A model generated the notes under the pieces. It was not told the origin of the DNA. It saw only the letters and a list, made by a program, of their open reading frames with translations, and searched no databases. Shown here piece after piece: positions 25,426 to 33,964 of a stretch of 64,000 nt of DNA. Made by a program: the position numbers and the translations under genes. Each line of letters starts with the position of its first letter. Within the stretch, counting starts at the first letter, position 1. The stretch is taken from NCBI RefSeq assembly GCF_900142195.1, contig NZ_FRAB01000020.1, positions 44,824 through 108,823 of the forward strand, written 5' to 3'. The stretch is from Paraburkholderia terricola (GTDB lineage Bacteria; Pseudomonadota; Gammaproteobacteria; Burkholderiales; Burkholderiaceae).

Positions 25426-26391
25426 ATGGCAGTGATCGTCGATATCAAAACATTTGCCGCCATCGGCGCGGGCGTGATCGGCAGCGGCTGGGTGGCGCGG
25501 GCGCTCGCGCACGGACTTGATGTGATCGCGTGGGACCCCGCTCCCGGCGCTGAAAAACAGTTACGCGAGAACGTGGCGAATGCATGGCCGGCCTTGGAGC
25601 GCGTGGGTCTCGCTGACGGCGCGTCGCCGGCGAGATTGCGCTTCGTCGATACGATCGAGGCGTGCGTCGAACACGCGGACTTCATTCAGGAAAGCGCGCC
25701 GGAACGCGAGGCATTGAAGCTCGCGCTGCACGAGCAGATCAGCCGCGCGGCGAAGCCGGAGGCGATCATTGCGTCGTCCACGTCGGGGCTGTTGCCGAGC
25801 GATTTTTACGCGCGTGCGGTGAATCCGCAGCGCTGCATCGTCGGGCATCCGTTCAATCCGGTGTATCTGCTGCCGCTCGTCGAAGTGCTCGGCGGTGAAA
25901 GAACCGCCGCGGAAACCGTCGACGCCGCCATGCGTATCTATCGTTCGCTTTCAATGCGGCCCCTGCGCGTGCGCAAGGAAGTGCCGGGCTTCATCGCCGA
26001 CCGTTTGCTCGAAGCACTATGGCGCGAGGCGCTGCACCTCGTGAACGACGGCGTGGCGACCACCGGCGAAATCGACGACGCGATCCGCTTCGGCGCGGGC
26101 ATCCGCTGGTCGTTCATGGGGACGTTCCTCACTTACACGCTGGCGGGCGGCGACGCGGGCATGCGCCATTTCATGCAGCAGTTCGGACCGGCGCTCGAAC
26201 TGCCGTGGACTAAACTGGTGGCGCCGACGCTGACGGACGAACTGATCGACCGCGTCGTGGACGGCACGGCGGAACAGGTCGGGCCGCGCTCGATCAAGCA
26301 GCTCGAACGTTATCGCGACGATTGCATTACGAGCGTACTGGCGGCGATTGGCGACGTAAAGGCGCGGCACGGCTTGCTGCCCGCCGATTGA
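25426..26391 (+). CDS. cdhA: L-carnitine 3-dehydrogenase
   Basis: A 321-residue NAD-dependent dehydrogenase of the 3-hydroxyacyl-CoA dehydrogenase family that oxidises L-carnitine to 3-dehydrocarnitine. The nucleotide-binding motif AAIGAGVIGSGW is at 11-22. The catalytic stretch IIASSTSGLLPSDFY is followed by VGHPFNPVYLLPLVEVLGG, whose His is the family's catalytic residue, and the C-terminal helical domain contains VPGFIADRLLEALWREALHL. The ribosome-binding site is AAAGGAAC. It is flanked by cdhC and cdhB, giving the full oxidation-cleavage-thioester order. Confidence 0.91.
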   Translation: MAVIVDIKTFAAIGAGVIGSGWVARALAHGLDVIAWDPAPGAEKQLRENVANAWPALERVGLADGASPARLRFVDTIEACVEHADFIQESAPEREALKLALHEQISRAAKPEAIIASSTSGLLPSDFYARAVNPQRCIVGHPFNPVYLLPLVEVLGGERTAAETVDAAMRIYRSLSMRPLRVRKEVPGFIADRLLEALWREALHLVNDGVATTGEIDDAIRFGAGIRWSFMGTFLTYTLAGGDAGMRHFMQQFGPALELPWTKLVAPTLTDELIDRVVDGTAEQVGPRSIKQLERYRDDCITSVLAAIGDVKARHGLLPAD

Positions 26392-26500
26392 TGCGCGAGG
26401 AGCGGCATGCCGCGAGGCGTGCCGCCTCGCGTCGATGCATTGCGACCGCGCACTGCCGCCGCCGCTGCATTTCATCCGGGAATGAAGGAGACGATGACCC

Positions 26501-27001
26501 ATGCCGCAAGATGCTTCACTGCCCTGCTATCGCGACACCGTGCGCGCCGAATGGGTCGACTACAACGGCCACTTGCGCGACGCTTTTTATATGCTGATTT
26601 TCAGCTTCGCGACCGACGTGCTGATCGAGCAGATCGGTCTACCGGACGCGGTGCGCAAAGCGCGGGGCCGCTCGATCTATACGCTCGAAGCGCATATCAA
26701 CTATCTGCATGAGATCAAGGAAGGCGCGCAGGTTCGCGTCGATATGCGCGTGCTCGGGGCGGACGCGAAGCGCTTGCATCTCTACCTGGAGATGTTCTCC
26801 GGCGATGGCGTCGAACCGGTAGCGGCCGGCGAACAGATGCTGCTGCATGTGGATACCGGCGGGCCGCGCGCGATTGCGTTCGATCCCGATGTGGCGGCGC
26901 GTGTGCAGTCGTTGGCGCACGCGCATGCGGTATTGCCGGCGGCAAGATTCGCGGGACGCGTGATCGGCCTGCCCGCGCATGCCGCCGCACAAAAGCACTG
27001 A
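26501..27001 (+). CDS. cdhB: betainyl-CoA thioesterase, hot-dog fold
   Basis: A 166-residue hot-dog thioesterase. The family core VRAEWVDYNGHLRDAFYML (near residues 11-29) includes the acidic and Asn residues of the active site. In this pathway CdhB hydrolyses betainyl-CoA to glycine betaine and CoA. The start at 26501 follows GAAGGAG by about ten bases. The stop is two bases before hocS, so the two are coupled. Generic acyl-CoA thioesterase activity cannot be excluded, but position between cdhA and hocS supports the call. Confidence 0.88.
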   Translation: MPQDASLPCYRDTVRAEWVDYNGHLRDAFYMLIFSFATDVLIEQIGLPDAVRKARGRSIYTLEAHINYLHEIKEGAQVRVDMRVLGADAKRLHLYLEMFSGDGVEPVAAGEQMLLHVDTGGPRAIAFDPDVAARVQSLAHAHAVLPAARFAGRVIGLPAHAAAQKH

Positions 27002-27003
27002 CC

Positions 27004-27951
27004 ATGCTCGAACCGGAGATCGCCGCGTTCGTCGCAAGAACCGCTGCGATTTATCCGGCGCATGCAGCTTCATTAGCGCCGCGCGAGCAGCGAGCAATAT
27101 ACGACCGGTATGCGGCTGCGTTCACGCCTCGCTTGCCTGAGGGCGTCGCGACACAAGACGCCGCGTTCCGCGCCCGCGCGGGCCATTCGATCAAGCTACG
27201 GCTCTATCGGAATCGCGCAAAAGCGCATGACGCCGCCTCCGGCGTCGTGTTGTATTTCCACGGCGGCGGCTTCGTGCTCGGCTCGCTGGACAGTCATCAG
27301 ATCGTGACGGCGCGCATTGCCGCCGATACGGGGCTCGACGTGATCGCCGTCGATTACCGGCTGGCTCCCGAACACCGCGCGCCCGCCGCGCACGAAGATT
27401 GCCTGGAGATCGCGCGCGCCGCGTTGCAAGGGCGCTTGCCTTTCGATTGCCCCACGCGTCGCGCTCTGCGACTCGCGGGCGACAGCGCCGGCGGCAATCT
27501 TGCGGCGAGCGTGGCCATGCGTCTGCGCGACGACGGTGTTGAAGGCGTGCGCGGACTGGCGCTGATCTATCCGATGCTCGGCATCGAACCGCAGATGCCC
27601 GCGCGCGAAACCGAGGCGCACGCGCCGATGCTCACGCTCGCCGACGTTCACGCGTTTCGCGATCTCTATTGGGGCGGAGAACAGAGGCCCTATCCGACGT
27701 GGACAATACCGCTCGATGCAACACGCATCGACGGACTACCGCCGACGCTCGCAATCGGCTGCGAACACGATCCGTTAAGAGACGACGCGCGCGTGTTTGC
27801 GGAACGCATCGATTCAGCCGGCGGCGAGGCGCGCTACTGGCTCGGCGCCGGACTCGTGCATGGATGCTGGCGCGCAATGGATTCGAGTCCCGGCGTTCAG
27901 GCATTGCATCATGAAGTGTGCCGTTTTTTGTGTACCTGCTTTGTCGGCTGA
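27004..27951 (+). CDS. hocS: alpha/beta hydrolase, probable O-acylcarnitine esterase
   Basis: A 315-residue HSL-type alpha/beta hydrolase. The oxyanion motif HGGGF is at 86-90 and the nucleophile elbow GDSAGG has Ser161; DYRLAPEHRAPAA lies between them as is usual. The acid is in the CEHDPLRDDARVF stretch and the His in GLVHGCWR. In the homologous Pseudomonas operon, HocS releases carnitine from short-chain O-acylcarnitines. It starts two bases after cdhB and is the last gene of the operon. The substrate is inferred from synteny; the fold is certain. Confidence 0.83.
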   Translation: MLEPEIAAFVARTAAIYPAHAASLAPREQRAIYDRYAAAFTPRLPEGVATQDAAFRARAGHSIKLRLYRNRAKAHDAASGVVLYFHGGGFVLGSLDSHQIVTARIAADTGLDVIAVDYRLAPEHRAPAAHEDCLEIARAALQGRLPFDCPTRRALRLAGDSAGGNLAASVAMRLRDDGVEGVRGLALIYPMLGIEPQMPARETEAHAPMLTLADVHAFRDLYWGGEQRPYPTWTIPLDATRIDGLPPTLAIGCEHDPLRDDARVFAERIDSAGGEARYWLGAGLVHGCWRAMDSSPGVQALHHEVCRFLCTCFVG

Positions 27952-28037
27952 TCCACTGAAAAATAATCCAAGGGTCAACGCGCTCCACGCTTGCAGGCCA
28001 ATAGCCACGCGGCCGCAATCCCCAACAGAATGAGACG

Positions 28038-28058
28038 TGCCTGCCGCACTGGCAGGCA
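28038..28058. terminator. hairpin downstream of the carnitine operon
   Basis: TGCCTGCC-GCACT-GGCAGGCA is a perfect 8-bp stem with a 5-base loop, 87 bp after the hocS stop. There is no T-run after it, so it may be a weak terminator or another RNA structure. Confidence 0.35.
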
Positions 28059-28102
28059 TGTGTGGCTGCCACAAGCAGCCGTTCCTGTGAAAGGAAAATC
28101 GT

Positions 28103-28603
28103 ATGTTGATGCGTGACGTAATCCCCCATGCTCTGAACCGCGGCTCCGCCCTTCTTTCAGAGAACCCGACGACTACGGCTTCACCCAAAACCTTCCAGCA
28201 CACGTTCGACATTTATCTCAAGGACTCGAATGCTTTCATGAATACGTATTTCTCGCGCTATTTCGAGTGGCAAGGCGTTTGCCGCGAGCGGTGGTTCCAC
28301 GAGTGCATACACGATGACTTGCTGGGATCGGACGGCATGTTCGTGACCAAACGCGCGCACCAGGAATACGTCCATGAAACCTTCCCGTTCCAGCGAGTGG
28401 ATTGCTATCTGAACACCGTGCAGGTCAGGCACTGCTCCGCGTACCTGCTGTTTCGCTTTTGCGTGGACGGGCGGCAGGTTTCGCAGGGCTACCAGCAAAT
28501 CCTGTATGCCGGGCGAGACCGGAAGATCAGGCGCTTCCCGGATGCGATCGTCGAGCGGGTGAAGGAATATGAACTGCCGTTTTCGGCGCTGACGAATGCC
28601 TGA
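28103..28603 (+). CDS. acyl-CoA thioesterase-like protein (hot-dog fold)
   Basis: A 166-residue protein of the 4-hydroxybenzoyl-CoA/enediyne-type thioesterase group. The signature DSNAFMNTYFSRYFEWQG (about 42-59) carries the Asn, Tyr and Phe pattern of these enzymes, followed by a helix with CRERWFHEC. The C-terminal half has strands such as VRHCSAYLLFRFCVDG. The start at 28103 has AAGGAAAA upstream. Homologs occur both in polyketide pathways and as stand-alone genes, so the substrate is unknown. It is convergent with the histidine-kinase gene and not obviously part of either neighbouring unit. Confidence 0.75.
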   Translation: MLMRDVIPHALNRGSALLSENPTTTASPKTFQHTFDIYLKDSNAFMNTYFSRYFEWQGVCRERWFHECIHDDLLGSDGMFVTKRAHQEYVHETFPFQRVDCYLNTVQVRHCSAYLLFRFCVDGRQVSQGYQQILYAGRDRKIRRFPDAIVERVKEYELPFSALTNA

Positions 28604-28652
28604 TAGCGGGCAATCTTGCGCATGACAGCGCTTGACCTTTAAACCTGACGGA

Positions 28653-30083
28653 TCAACGCCGGCGCCTGGAGCGCGCCGGCGCTGCGCGCGTCGCGCGGTC
28701 CGCCGCTGAACCCGGCGCCGGCAATCGCACGGTGAAGGCGGTGTGCGAACCGCGCACCGAACTGCATTCGATCGTGCCGCCCAGAAGCTCGGTTGCGCGG
28801 CGGCAAAACGCGAGGCCCATGCCCGCGCCGCTTCCGTGCCGCTTGGTCGAGAAGAACGCGTCGAAGATGTGGGGCAATACGTCGGGCGCAATGCCGGGCC
28901 CGGTGTCGCGGAATCGCAGCACGCAGAAGTCCTGCTCCATTGCGGCGCTGATCGTGATCTCGCCGTCGCCGCTCACGCGAATGGCATGAAACGCATTTTT
29001 CAGCAGGTTGAACAACACGAAAACCACCAGCGTATCCGAGCCCGAAAAACGCACGGCCGCGTCGATGGGCGTCACCGTCACGCGGGCACGTTCGTCGCCG
29101 CGAAACGGATAACGCTCCAACGCCGACGCCACACATTGCTGCAGCGAATGCGGACTGAAACGGCTGCGATCCAGACGATCGAGCGTAAAAGACGCGAGCG
29201 CCATTTCGACCATCGCGCTGGTGCCCGATACTTCGCGCCGGATTGCCGCTGCGAGCTGGCTTATGCGTTCTGACTGCCCCGCATGCCCTTGGTCGTCGTA
29301 AATGCCGTGCGTGACGGCCAGCCGATAACCTTTGAACACATGCGACCACACGCTCGCGATTTCGTCGGCGTGCATGCCGATGGTCGCGAGCGGCGTCGCG
29401 ATCTCGTGCGCGATCGTCGCCGCCAGCGCATACGGGTGAATCAGGTGATAGCGAACGATCGTGATCGCGAGAAGCCCCAGGCTCAGCGCGATGAACAGCA
29501 CGCCTGGCGGATAGAACGGCAGGCCGTAGTTGACGGCGTAATCCACTGCCGCGAACGCATAGAGGCACACGCCCGCAAGGCACAGATCGAGACGCCTGCG
29601 TGCTTCGCCGCCGGCCTTCTTGCGGGCGGCGAGAAGAAGCTGCGCGCAGCGCCCCGCAAGCAGCACGGTTTGCGCGACGTGCAAGGGATGCAAAGGCCCC
29701 GCGGCCGGATAATAACCAAAGAAGAACCGCCGGTAACCGGCGACCACGAGATCGCCTGGAAGCAGCGCCGCGAGCACCAGACACAGGCCGTAGGACGCGA
29801 GCAATACAGGCTGCTCACGGCGCCGCGCCGTCACTTCGGTAATGAAGTGATAGAACGTGGTGGGCAGAAACAGAATGAACAGATAGCCGAGCCTGACCAG
29901 CAGGCTAGCGATGTGCGGACTTTGCGTCTGGAACAGCAATGTCCACGTGCCCTGCCACGCAAAGGTCGTCGCGCACATCAAAAGGAATGGCGCGGACAGG
30001 CGTGTGATGCCCTGGGTGATGAGTACGTAAAGCCCGAACACCACGAACAACGCGGACACGAAGGCGGTCGGAATGGCGTACAT
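28653..30083 (-). CDS. 7TM-type sensor histidine kinase
   Basis: A 476-residue membrane histidine kinase. The first 215 residues form six or seven hydrophobic segments of the N-terminal 7TM sensor type (YYPAAGPLHPLHVAQTVLL in the middle is characteristic). The H-box AATIAHEIATPLATIGMHAD has phospho-accepting His226. The ATP-binding domain has an N-box FNLLKNAFHAI, G1 DTGPGIAPD, F-box and G2 GSGAGMGLAFC. The C-terminus is a short Arg/Ala-rich tail. It follows the response-regulator gene by 23 bp and is probably co-transcribed. The signal is unknown; kinases with this layout partner with DNA-binding-free regulators in some quorum-sensing systems (see findings). Confidence 0.86.
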   Translation of the reverse strand: MYAIPTAFVSALFVVFGLYVLITQGITRLSAPFLLMCATTFAWQGTWTLLFQTQSPHIASLLVRLGYLFILFLPTTFYHFITEVTARRREQPVLLASYGLCLVLAALLPGDLVVAGYRRFFFGYYPAAGPLHPLHVAQTVLLAGRCAQLLLAARKKAGGEARRRLDLCLAGVCLYAFAAVDYAVNYGLPFYPPGVLFIALSLGLLAITIVRYHLIHPYALAATIAHEIATPLATIGMHADEIASVWSHVFKGYRLAVTHGIYDDQGHAGQSERISQLAAAIRREVSGTSAMVEMALASFTLDRLDRSRFSPHSLQQCVASALERYPFRGDERARVTVTPIDAAVRFSGSDTLVVFVLFNLLKNAFHAIRVSGDGEITISAAMEQDFCVLRFRDTGPGIAPDVLPHIFDAFFSTKRHGSGAGMGLAFCRRATELLGGTIECSSVRGSHTAFTVRLPAPGSAADRATRAAPARSRRRR

Positions 30084-30106
30084 GGGGCTCGACGTGTTGA
30101 AGAGCG

Positions 30107-31069
30107 TTAGCGCTTCGCCTCATTGCGCCATTGCGCAAACGTTCGAACGTCCAAACCCACCTCGGCCGCGTCGATGCGAGCCCAACCATAGTAAGCGTCG
30201 TGCCAGCCGGGAATTTCACGCGGCTGCAGCATGCGGAATTCGACGCCCGCGCGGTAGGCCAGATGCGGCCAGAAAAGCGGCATCACCTCGCGCACCGCGA
30301 TCTGTCTCAGCAGTTCCGCCGGGCCGTTTTCGTCCGCCACGATCTCGCCCTGCAAGATCCAGTCGTGCTCGGCCCACGCGACGAACACGCTCGGGTTGCC
30401 CGCGCGGTCGAACATCAGAATGGCATTTTGCTCGGGACGCCAATAGTACTCGACGATACCTTCGGCGGCGGCCAGTTCGTCGATCAGCTTGCGCGTTCTC
30501 GGATCGCAATACGTGGTGCCGTTTTCGCCCAACGCCAGCCAACCGCTTTCGGAACAATGCCGGGCTCGGGCGTCGTTCAGAAAATGGGTTAATCGGCTTG
30601 CCGACTCCGCGTCGGTCTTTCTCAGATATAAATCGACGATTCCGGCATTGAACGCGTTGACCGCGACGGTCTCGTCCGCGACGCCGGTGAGCAGCGCTTT
30701 CGCGCACCGCAAGTCGGATATCGAAGAGAGCAATTCGACACCGCTCACCCCCGGCATGTCGTAATCGACGACGACCGCCGCGACCTCCGCAAAGCGCGAC
30801 TTACGCAGCAAGATGTCGCGCTCAGCCGAGGTTTCGACAAATCGCTCGACACCGGTTTCGCTCAAACACGCCGACGCCGGCGCAAACTCCAGTGAATTCG
30901 CGCGGGCATGTTGACGGATAAACGCGAGTGCCGCTTGCGGCCGCGTGAAAAACAGATTGGTGGAGATATCCGGAAAGAAACGGCGCAGCGCGTCGAGATA
31001 ACTGTCGTTGTCGTCCACGAAAACGACAGTTGCCGGATACGAAACTGGTGGTCGAATAAAGTTGTTCAT
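30107..31069 (-). CDS. response regulator with non-DNA-binding output region
   Basis: A 320-residue response regulator. The receiver domain has the acidic pair in VVFVDDNDSYLDAL (19-20), the phospho-acceptor Asp in VVVDYDMPGVSG (about 102-104), the Thr in LLTGVAD and the Lys in LYLRKTDA. About 45 residues are inserted between the first helix and the phospho-acceptor strand. The C-terminal 130 residues (CDPRTRKLIDELAAAEGIVEYYW through WARIDAAEVGLDV) contain no helix-turn-helix that I recognise. Start at 31069 chosen as the first Met consistent with a receiver start; the frame extends to 31126. It precedes the 7TM kinase, its obvious partner. Confidence 0.8.
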   Translation of the reverse strand: MNNFIRPPVSYPATVVFVDDNDSYLDALRRFFPDISTNLFFTRPQAALAFIRQHARANSLEFAPASACLSETGVERFVETSAERDILLRKSRFAEVAAVVVDYDMPGVSGVELLSSISDLRCAKALLTGVADETVAVNAFNAGIVDLYLRKTDAESASRLTHFLNDARARHCSESGWLALGENGTTYCDPRTRKLIDELAAAEGIVEYYWRPEQNAILMFDRAGNPSVFVAWAEHDWILQGEIVADENGPAELLRQIAVREVMPLFWPHLAYRAGVEFRMLQPREIPGWHDAYYGWARIDAAEVGLDVRTFAQWRNEAKR

Positions 31070-31493
31070 ATTTTTCACGTGGCTCGTCACACCGCCGCTG
31101 ACACGAACGGCAAAGGCGGCAACCATACGAAAAAGCTTCCTATACGTTTTTTCTAACTCTGATTACCAAGCTGGTCCCCGCCGATCCATATAGTACAGGC
31201 GTCCAGGCATTAACAGTGAAACACCGCACAAACTTTCCTTTACTTTTTTATTGGTATATGCAAACTGAATAATGTTAATCGCATTTCAACCCACCACACA
31301 TTGATTCACTGCTTTGGGGCGAGCAATGCGCCAGCACAATGCTGCCAGTTCAGCAGCTTGAAACGCAGCGCCATTCTCTATGGCGCGATGCAATAAGCGT
31401 TCGCCTGAATGGCATGGATCGTGCAAATCAATCCATACGGCCGGAACTCGAAACGTTCCGGCTCCCTCCCCTCACCGACTCAAGAGCAGGCGT
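31070..31493. other. divergent intergenic region between the response regulator and sfnB
   Basis: About 420 bases, AT-richer than average near 31200-31300. It holds a -24/-12 candidate for sfnB at 31410-31425. No gene was recognised; the frame of sfnB is open upstream to 31380 but the added residues are unlike the family. Confidence 0.5.
31410..31425 (+). promoter_or_regulatory. sigma-54 promoter candidate for sfnB
   Basis: TGGCATGGATCGTGCA matches the -24/-12 consensus (TGGCACG-N4-TTGCA) with two mismatches and has the required GG-N10-GC spacing. It lies 69 bp before the sfnB ATG. The sigma-54 activator SfnR is encoded just downstream, which strengthens the call. Confidence 0.6.
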
Positions 31494-32738
31494 ATGGCAT
31501 CACAAAACCAGCGTGAAGATTTGCCGCTTTCCCGCGGCACGGACTACGAGCCATTGGCCGCCAGATTCAGGCCCATTTTCGAACGCATCGCGGCAGGCGC
31601 GCTCGAGCGCGAACGCACTCGCACGCTCCCGCACGAACAGATCGAGTGGTTGAAGGAAGCGGGCTTCGGCGCCATTCGCGTGCCGGCCGAATACGGCGGC
31701 GCCGGCGCATCGCTGCCGCAACTCGTGCACTTGCTGATCGAACTGGCGGAAGCCGATTCGAGTTTGCCGCAGGCGTTGCGCGGACACTTCGCCTTCGTCG
31801 AGGACCGCATCAACGCTGTGCCGGGCCCCGCGCGGGAAAAATGGTTCGAGCGTTTCGTGAATGGTGAAATCGTCGGCAATGCGTGGACCGAAGTCGGCGC
31901 GGTCAAACTGGGCGAAGTCATCACGCGTGTGTCGCGGCGCGGCAACCAGTGGGTCGTGAACGGCACGAAGTACTACAGCACGGGCAGCATCTTTGCGGAC
32001 TGGATCGACGTGTACGCGCAACGCGACGATAACGGCGCCGACGTCATCGCGGCGTTGAGCACCCGCCAGCCGGGCGTCAAACAGAGCGATGACTGGGACG
32101 GTTTCGGCCAACGCACCACGGGCAGCGGAACCTCGGTGTTCGAGAATGCCGTGGTCGACGAGGAAAACATCATCGACTTCTCGACGCGCTTCAAATACCA
32201 GACCGCGTTTTATCAGCTCGTGCTGATCGCCGTGATCGCGGGGACGGGCCGCGCCGCGTTACGCGACATCTCGCATGAAGTCCGCAAGCGCACCCGCGTT
32301 TACAGCCACGGCAACGCGCCGCGCGTGAGCGAGGACGCCCAGGTGCAGCAGGTGGTCGGGCAAATCGCGGCGCGCGTATATGCGGCCGAAGCCGCCGCCG
32401 TGCGCGCGGCCGAGCCGTCGCAACGCGCATACGAAACGCGCTTCGGCGCGGATCGCGAAGCCGAGAAGTCGGCGAACGTCGCCGCCGAAATCGAATCGGC
32501 CAAGGCGCAAGTCGCGGTGGCCGCGCTGATTCTGCAAGCCACCACCGACCTCTTCAACGCACTCGGCGCATCCGGCGTCAGCGAGAACAAACTGTTGGAC
32601 CGCCACTGGCGCAACGCTCGCACCGCCGCATCGCATAACCCGCTCATCTACAAGGAACGGATCGTCGGCGATTGGGAAATCAACGGCACCGAGCCGCCTT
32701 TCATCTGGCAGATCGGCAACGGCGTGTCGGCGGCATGA
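31494..32738 (+). CDS. sfnB: SfnB-family acyl-CoA-dehydrogenase-like monooxygenase
   Basis: A 414-residue flavoprotein of the acyl-CoA dehydrogenase fold, the group that includes SfnB and DszC-like FMNH2-dependent sulfur monooxygenases. Visible are the N-terminal helical part EQIEWLKEAGFGAIRVPAEYGGAG, the beta domain (NQWVVNGTKYYSTGS, IADWIDVYAQRD), and the C-terminal four-helix part ending DRHWRNARTAASHNPLIYKERIVGDW, which is typical of the desulfurisation subfamily. The role is in organosulfur scavenging; the exact substrate in the sfn pathway is not settled. The start at 31494 has an AGG-type ribosome-binding site. A sigma-54 promoter candidate precedes it and sfnR converges on it. Confidence 0.87.
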   Translation: MASQNQREDLPLSRGTDYEPLAARFRPIFERIAAGALERERTRTLPHEQIEWLKEAGFGAIRVPAEYGGAGASLPQLVHLLIELAEADSSLPQALRGHFAFVEDRINAVPGPAREKWFERFVNGEIVGNAWTEVGAVKLGEVITRVSRRGNQWVVNGTKYYSTGSIFADWIDVYAQRDDNGADVIAALSTRQPGVKQSDDWDGFGQRTTGSGTSVFENAVVDEENIIDFSTRFKYQTAFYQLVLIAVIAGTGRAALRDISHEVRKRTRVYSHGNAPRVSEDAQVQQVVGQIAARVYAAEAAAVRAAEPSQRAYETRFGADREAEKSANVAAEIESAKAQVAVAALILQATTDLFNALGASGVSENKLLDRHWRNARTAASHNPLIYKERIVGDWEINGTEPPFIWQIGNGVSAA

Positions 32739-32848
32739 TTCGGCGGCGCGGCGAGCATCATGCGTGGACCGGCTCGACGGCCGGTCCGCAGGCGGCGTCA
32801 AGCGAGATGTTCGCCGCTACGCCGCGACGAGGCCGCGCGAACTCGCGG

Positions 32849-33964
32849 CTACTTTTGCGCGGAAATCTGTCTCGCGCGAATCAGCCGCGCGCGCAATACG
32901 TTTCGGCTAATGCCCAGCAATCTCGCGGCCTGGATCTGGTTGCGATAGCAGAACTCGAACGCCACCCGCATCACGGTGTCTTCGATCTGTTCGAACAGCT
33001 TGCCTTCCGCGTTATCGAACAGATTGCGCAAGGCGCCCTCGAGCCCTTCGAGCGGCGTGCATGGCGCCGGCTCATTGCCCGCTCGCCGCGCGCTCTGAAC
33101 GCCGAACGACGACATCTGCAAATCGCCCTCCCTCAACGAATCGCTGCTGCACACGAGCAAAGCGTAGTGAATGACGTTTTCCAGTTCGCGGATGTTGCCG
33201 GGCCAACTGTGCGCCAGCAGCTTTCGCTCCGCGCACGGCTCGATGCCGACAGCGCCATAACCCAGCCGGTTTCTGTACTCTTCAATGAAGTATCTGGCGA
33301 GCGGCAAGATATCGCCCGGCCGGTCGCGCAGCGTGGGCACGGCCAGATGCACCACGTTCAGGCGATAAAACAGATCCTCGCGGAAATGACCCGCCGCCAC
33401 CGCGTCCTGCAAATGCACGTTGGTGGCCGCCAGCACGCGCACGTCGATAGGAATGCTCCGGCGCGAGCCCAGCCGCACGATTTCGCGTTCCTGCAACACG
33501 CGCAACAGCTTGACCTGCATCGAAAGCGGCAGGTCGCCTATCTCGTCGAGAAAGAGCGTGCCGCCATTGGCCGCCTCGAACCAGCCGGGCTTCGCGCAAA
33601 ACGCGCCGGTGAACGCGCCTTTCTCGTGACCGAACAACTCGCTCTCCACCAGCGACTCGGAAAACGCACCGCAATTGACGGCCACGAAAGGCCGGTCCCT
33701 GCGCGCGCTGAGGTTATGCACGTGACGCGCGACCAGTTCCTTGCCGGTCCCGGTCTCGCCGATCACGAGGACATTGGCGTCGCTCGGCGCCACCATGCGA
33801 ATACGTTCGAGCAACGCCAGCGAGCGCGGGTCCGAGAAAACTTGCGCGGTGGCGCGGATGGAAGTGGTCAGCGTGCGCGTGTCGGGCATCGTCAATAAAG
33901 GCGGCGACTCCGCTCGTGTAATGGCTGAGCGTTCCGCCAACACGTGATTGAATGAAGAATTCAT
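32849..33964 (-). CDS. sfnR: sigma-54-dependent activator of sulfone utilisation
   Basis: A 371-residue sigma-54 activator consisting of an AAA+ domain and a DNA-binding domain with hardly any N-terminal sensory domain, the layout of SfnR. Walker A GETGTGKE is near residues 69-76; the sigma-54 contact loop GAFTGA, Walker B GGTLFLDEIGD, and the sensor region WPGNIRELENVIHYALLV are intact. The Fis-like helix-turn-helix reads NQIQAARLLGISRNVLRARL at the C-terminus. Lacking a receiver or GAF domain, it is probably controlled by its own expression (CysB-type sulfate-starvation control in Pseudomonas). It likely acts on the two -24/-12 sites at 31410 and 34362. Confidence 0.9.
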   Translation of the reverse strand: MNSSFNHVLAERSAITRAESPPLLTMPDTRTLTTSIRATAQVFSDPRSLALLERIRMVAPSDANVLVIGETGTGKELVARHVHNLSARRDRPFVAVNCGAFSESLVESELFGHEKGAFTGAFCAKPGWFEAANGGTLFLDEIGDLPLSMQVKLLRVLQEREIVRLGSRRSIPIDVRVLAATNVHLQDAVAAGHFREDLFYRLNVVHLAVPTLRDRPGDILPLARYFIEEYRNRLGYGAVGIEPCAERKLLAHSWPGNIRELENVIHYALLVCSSDSLREGDLQMSSFGVQSARRAGNEPAPCTPLEGLEGALRNLFDNAEGKLFEQIEDTVMRVAFEFCYRNQIQAARLLGISRNVLRARLIRARQISAQK

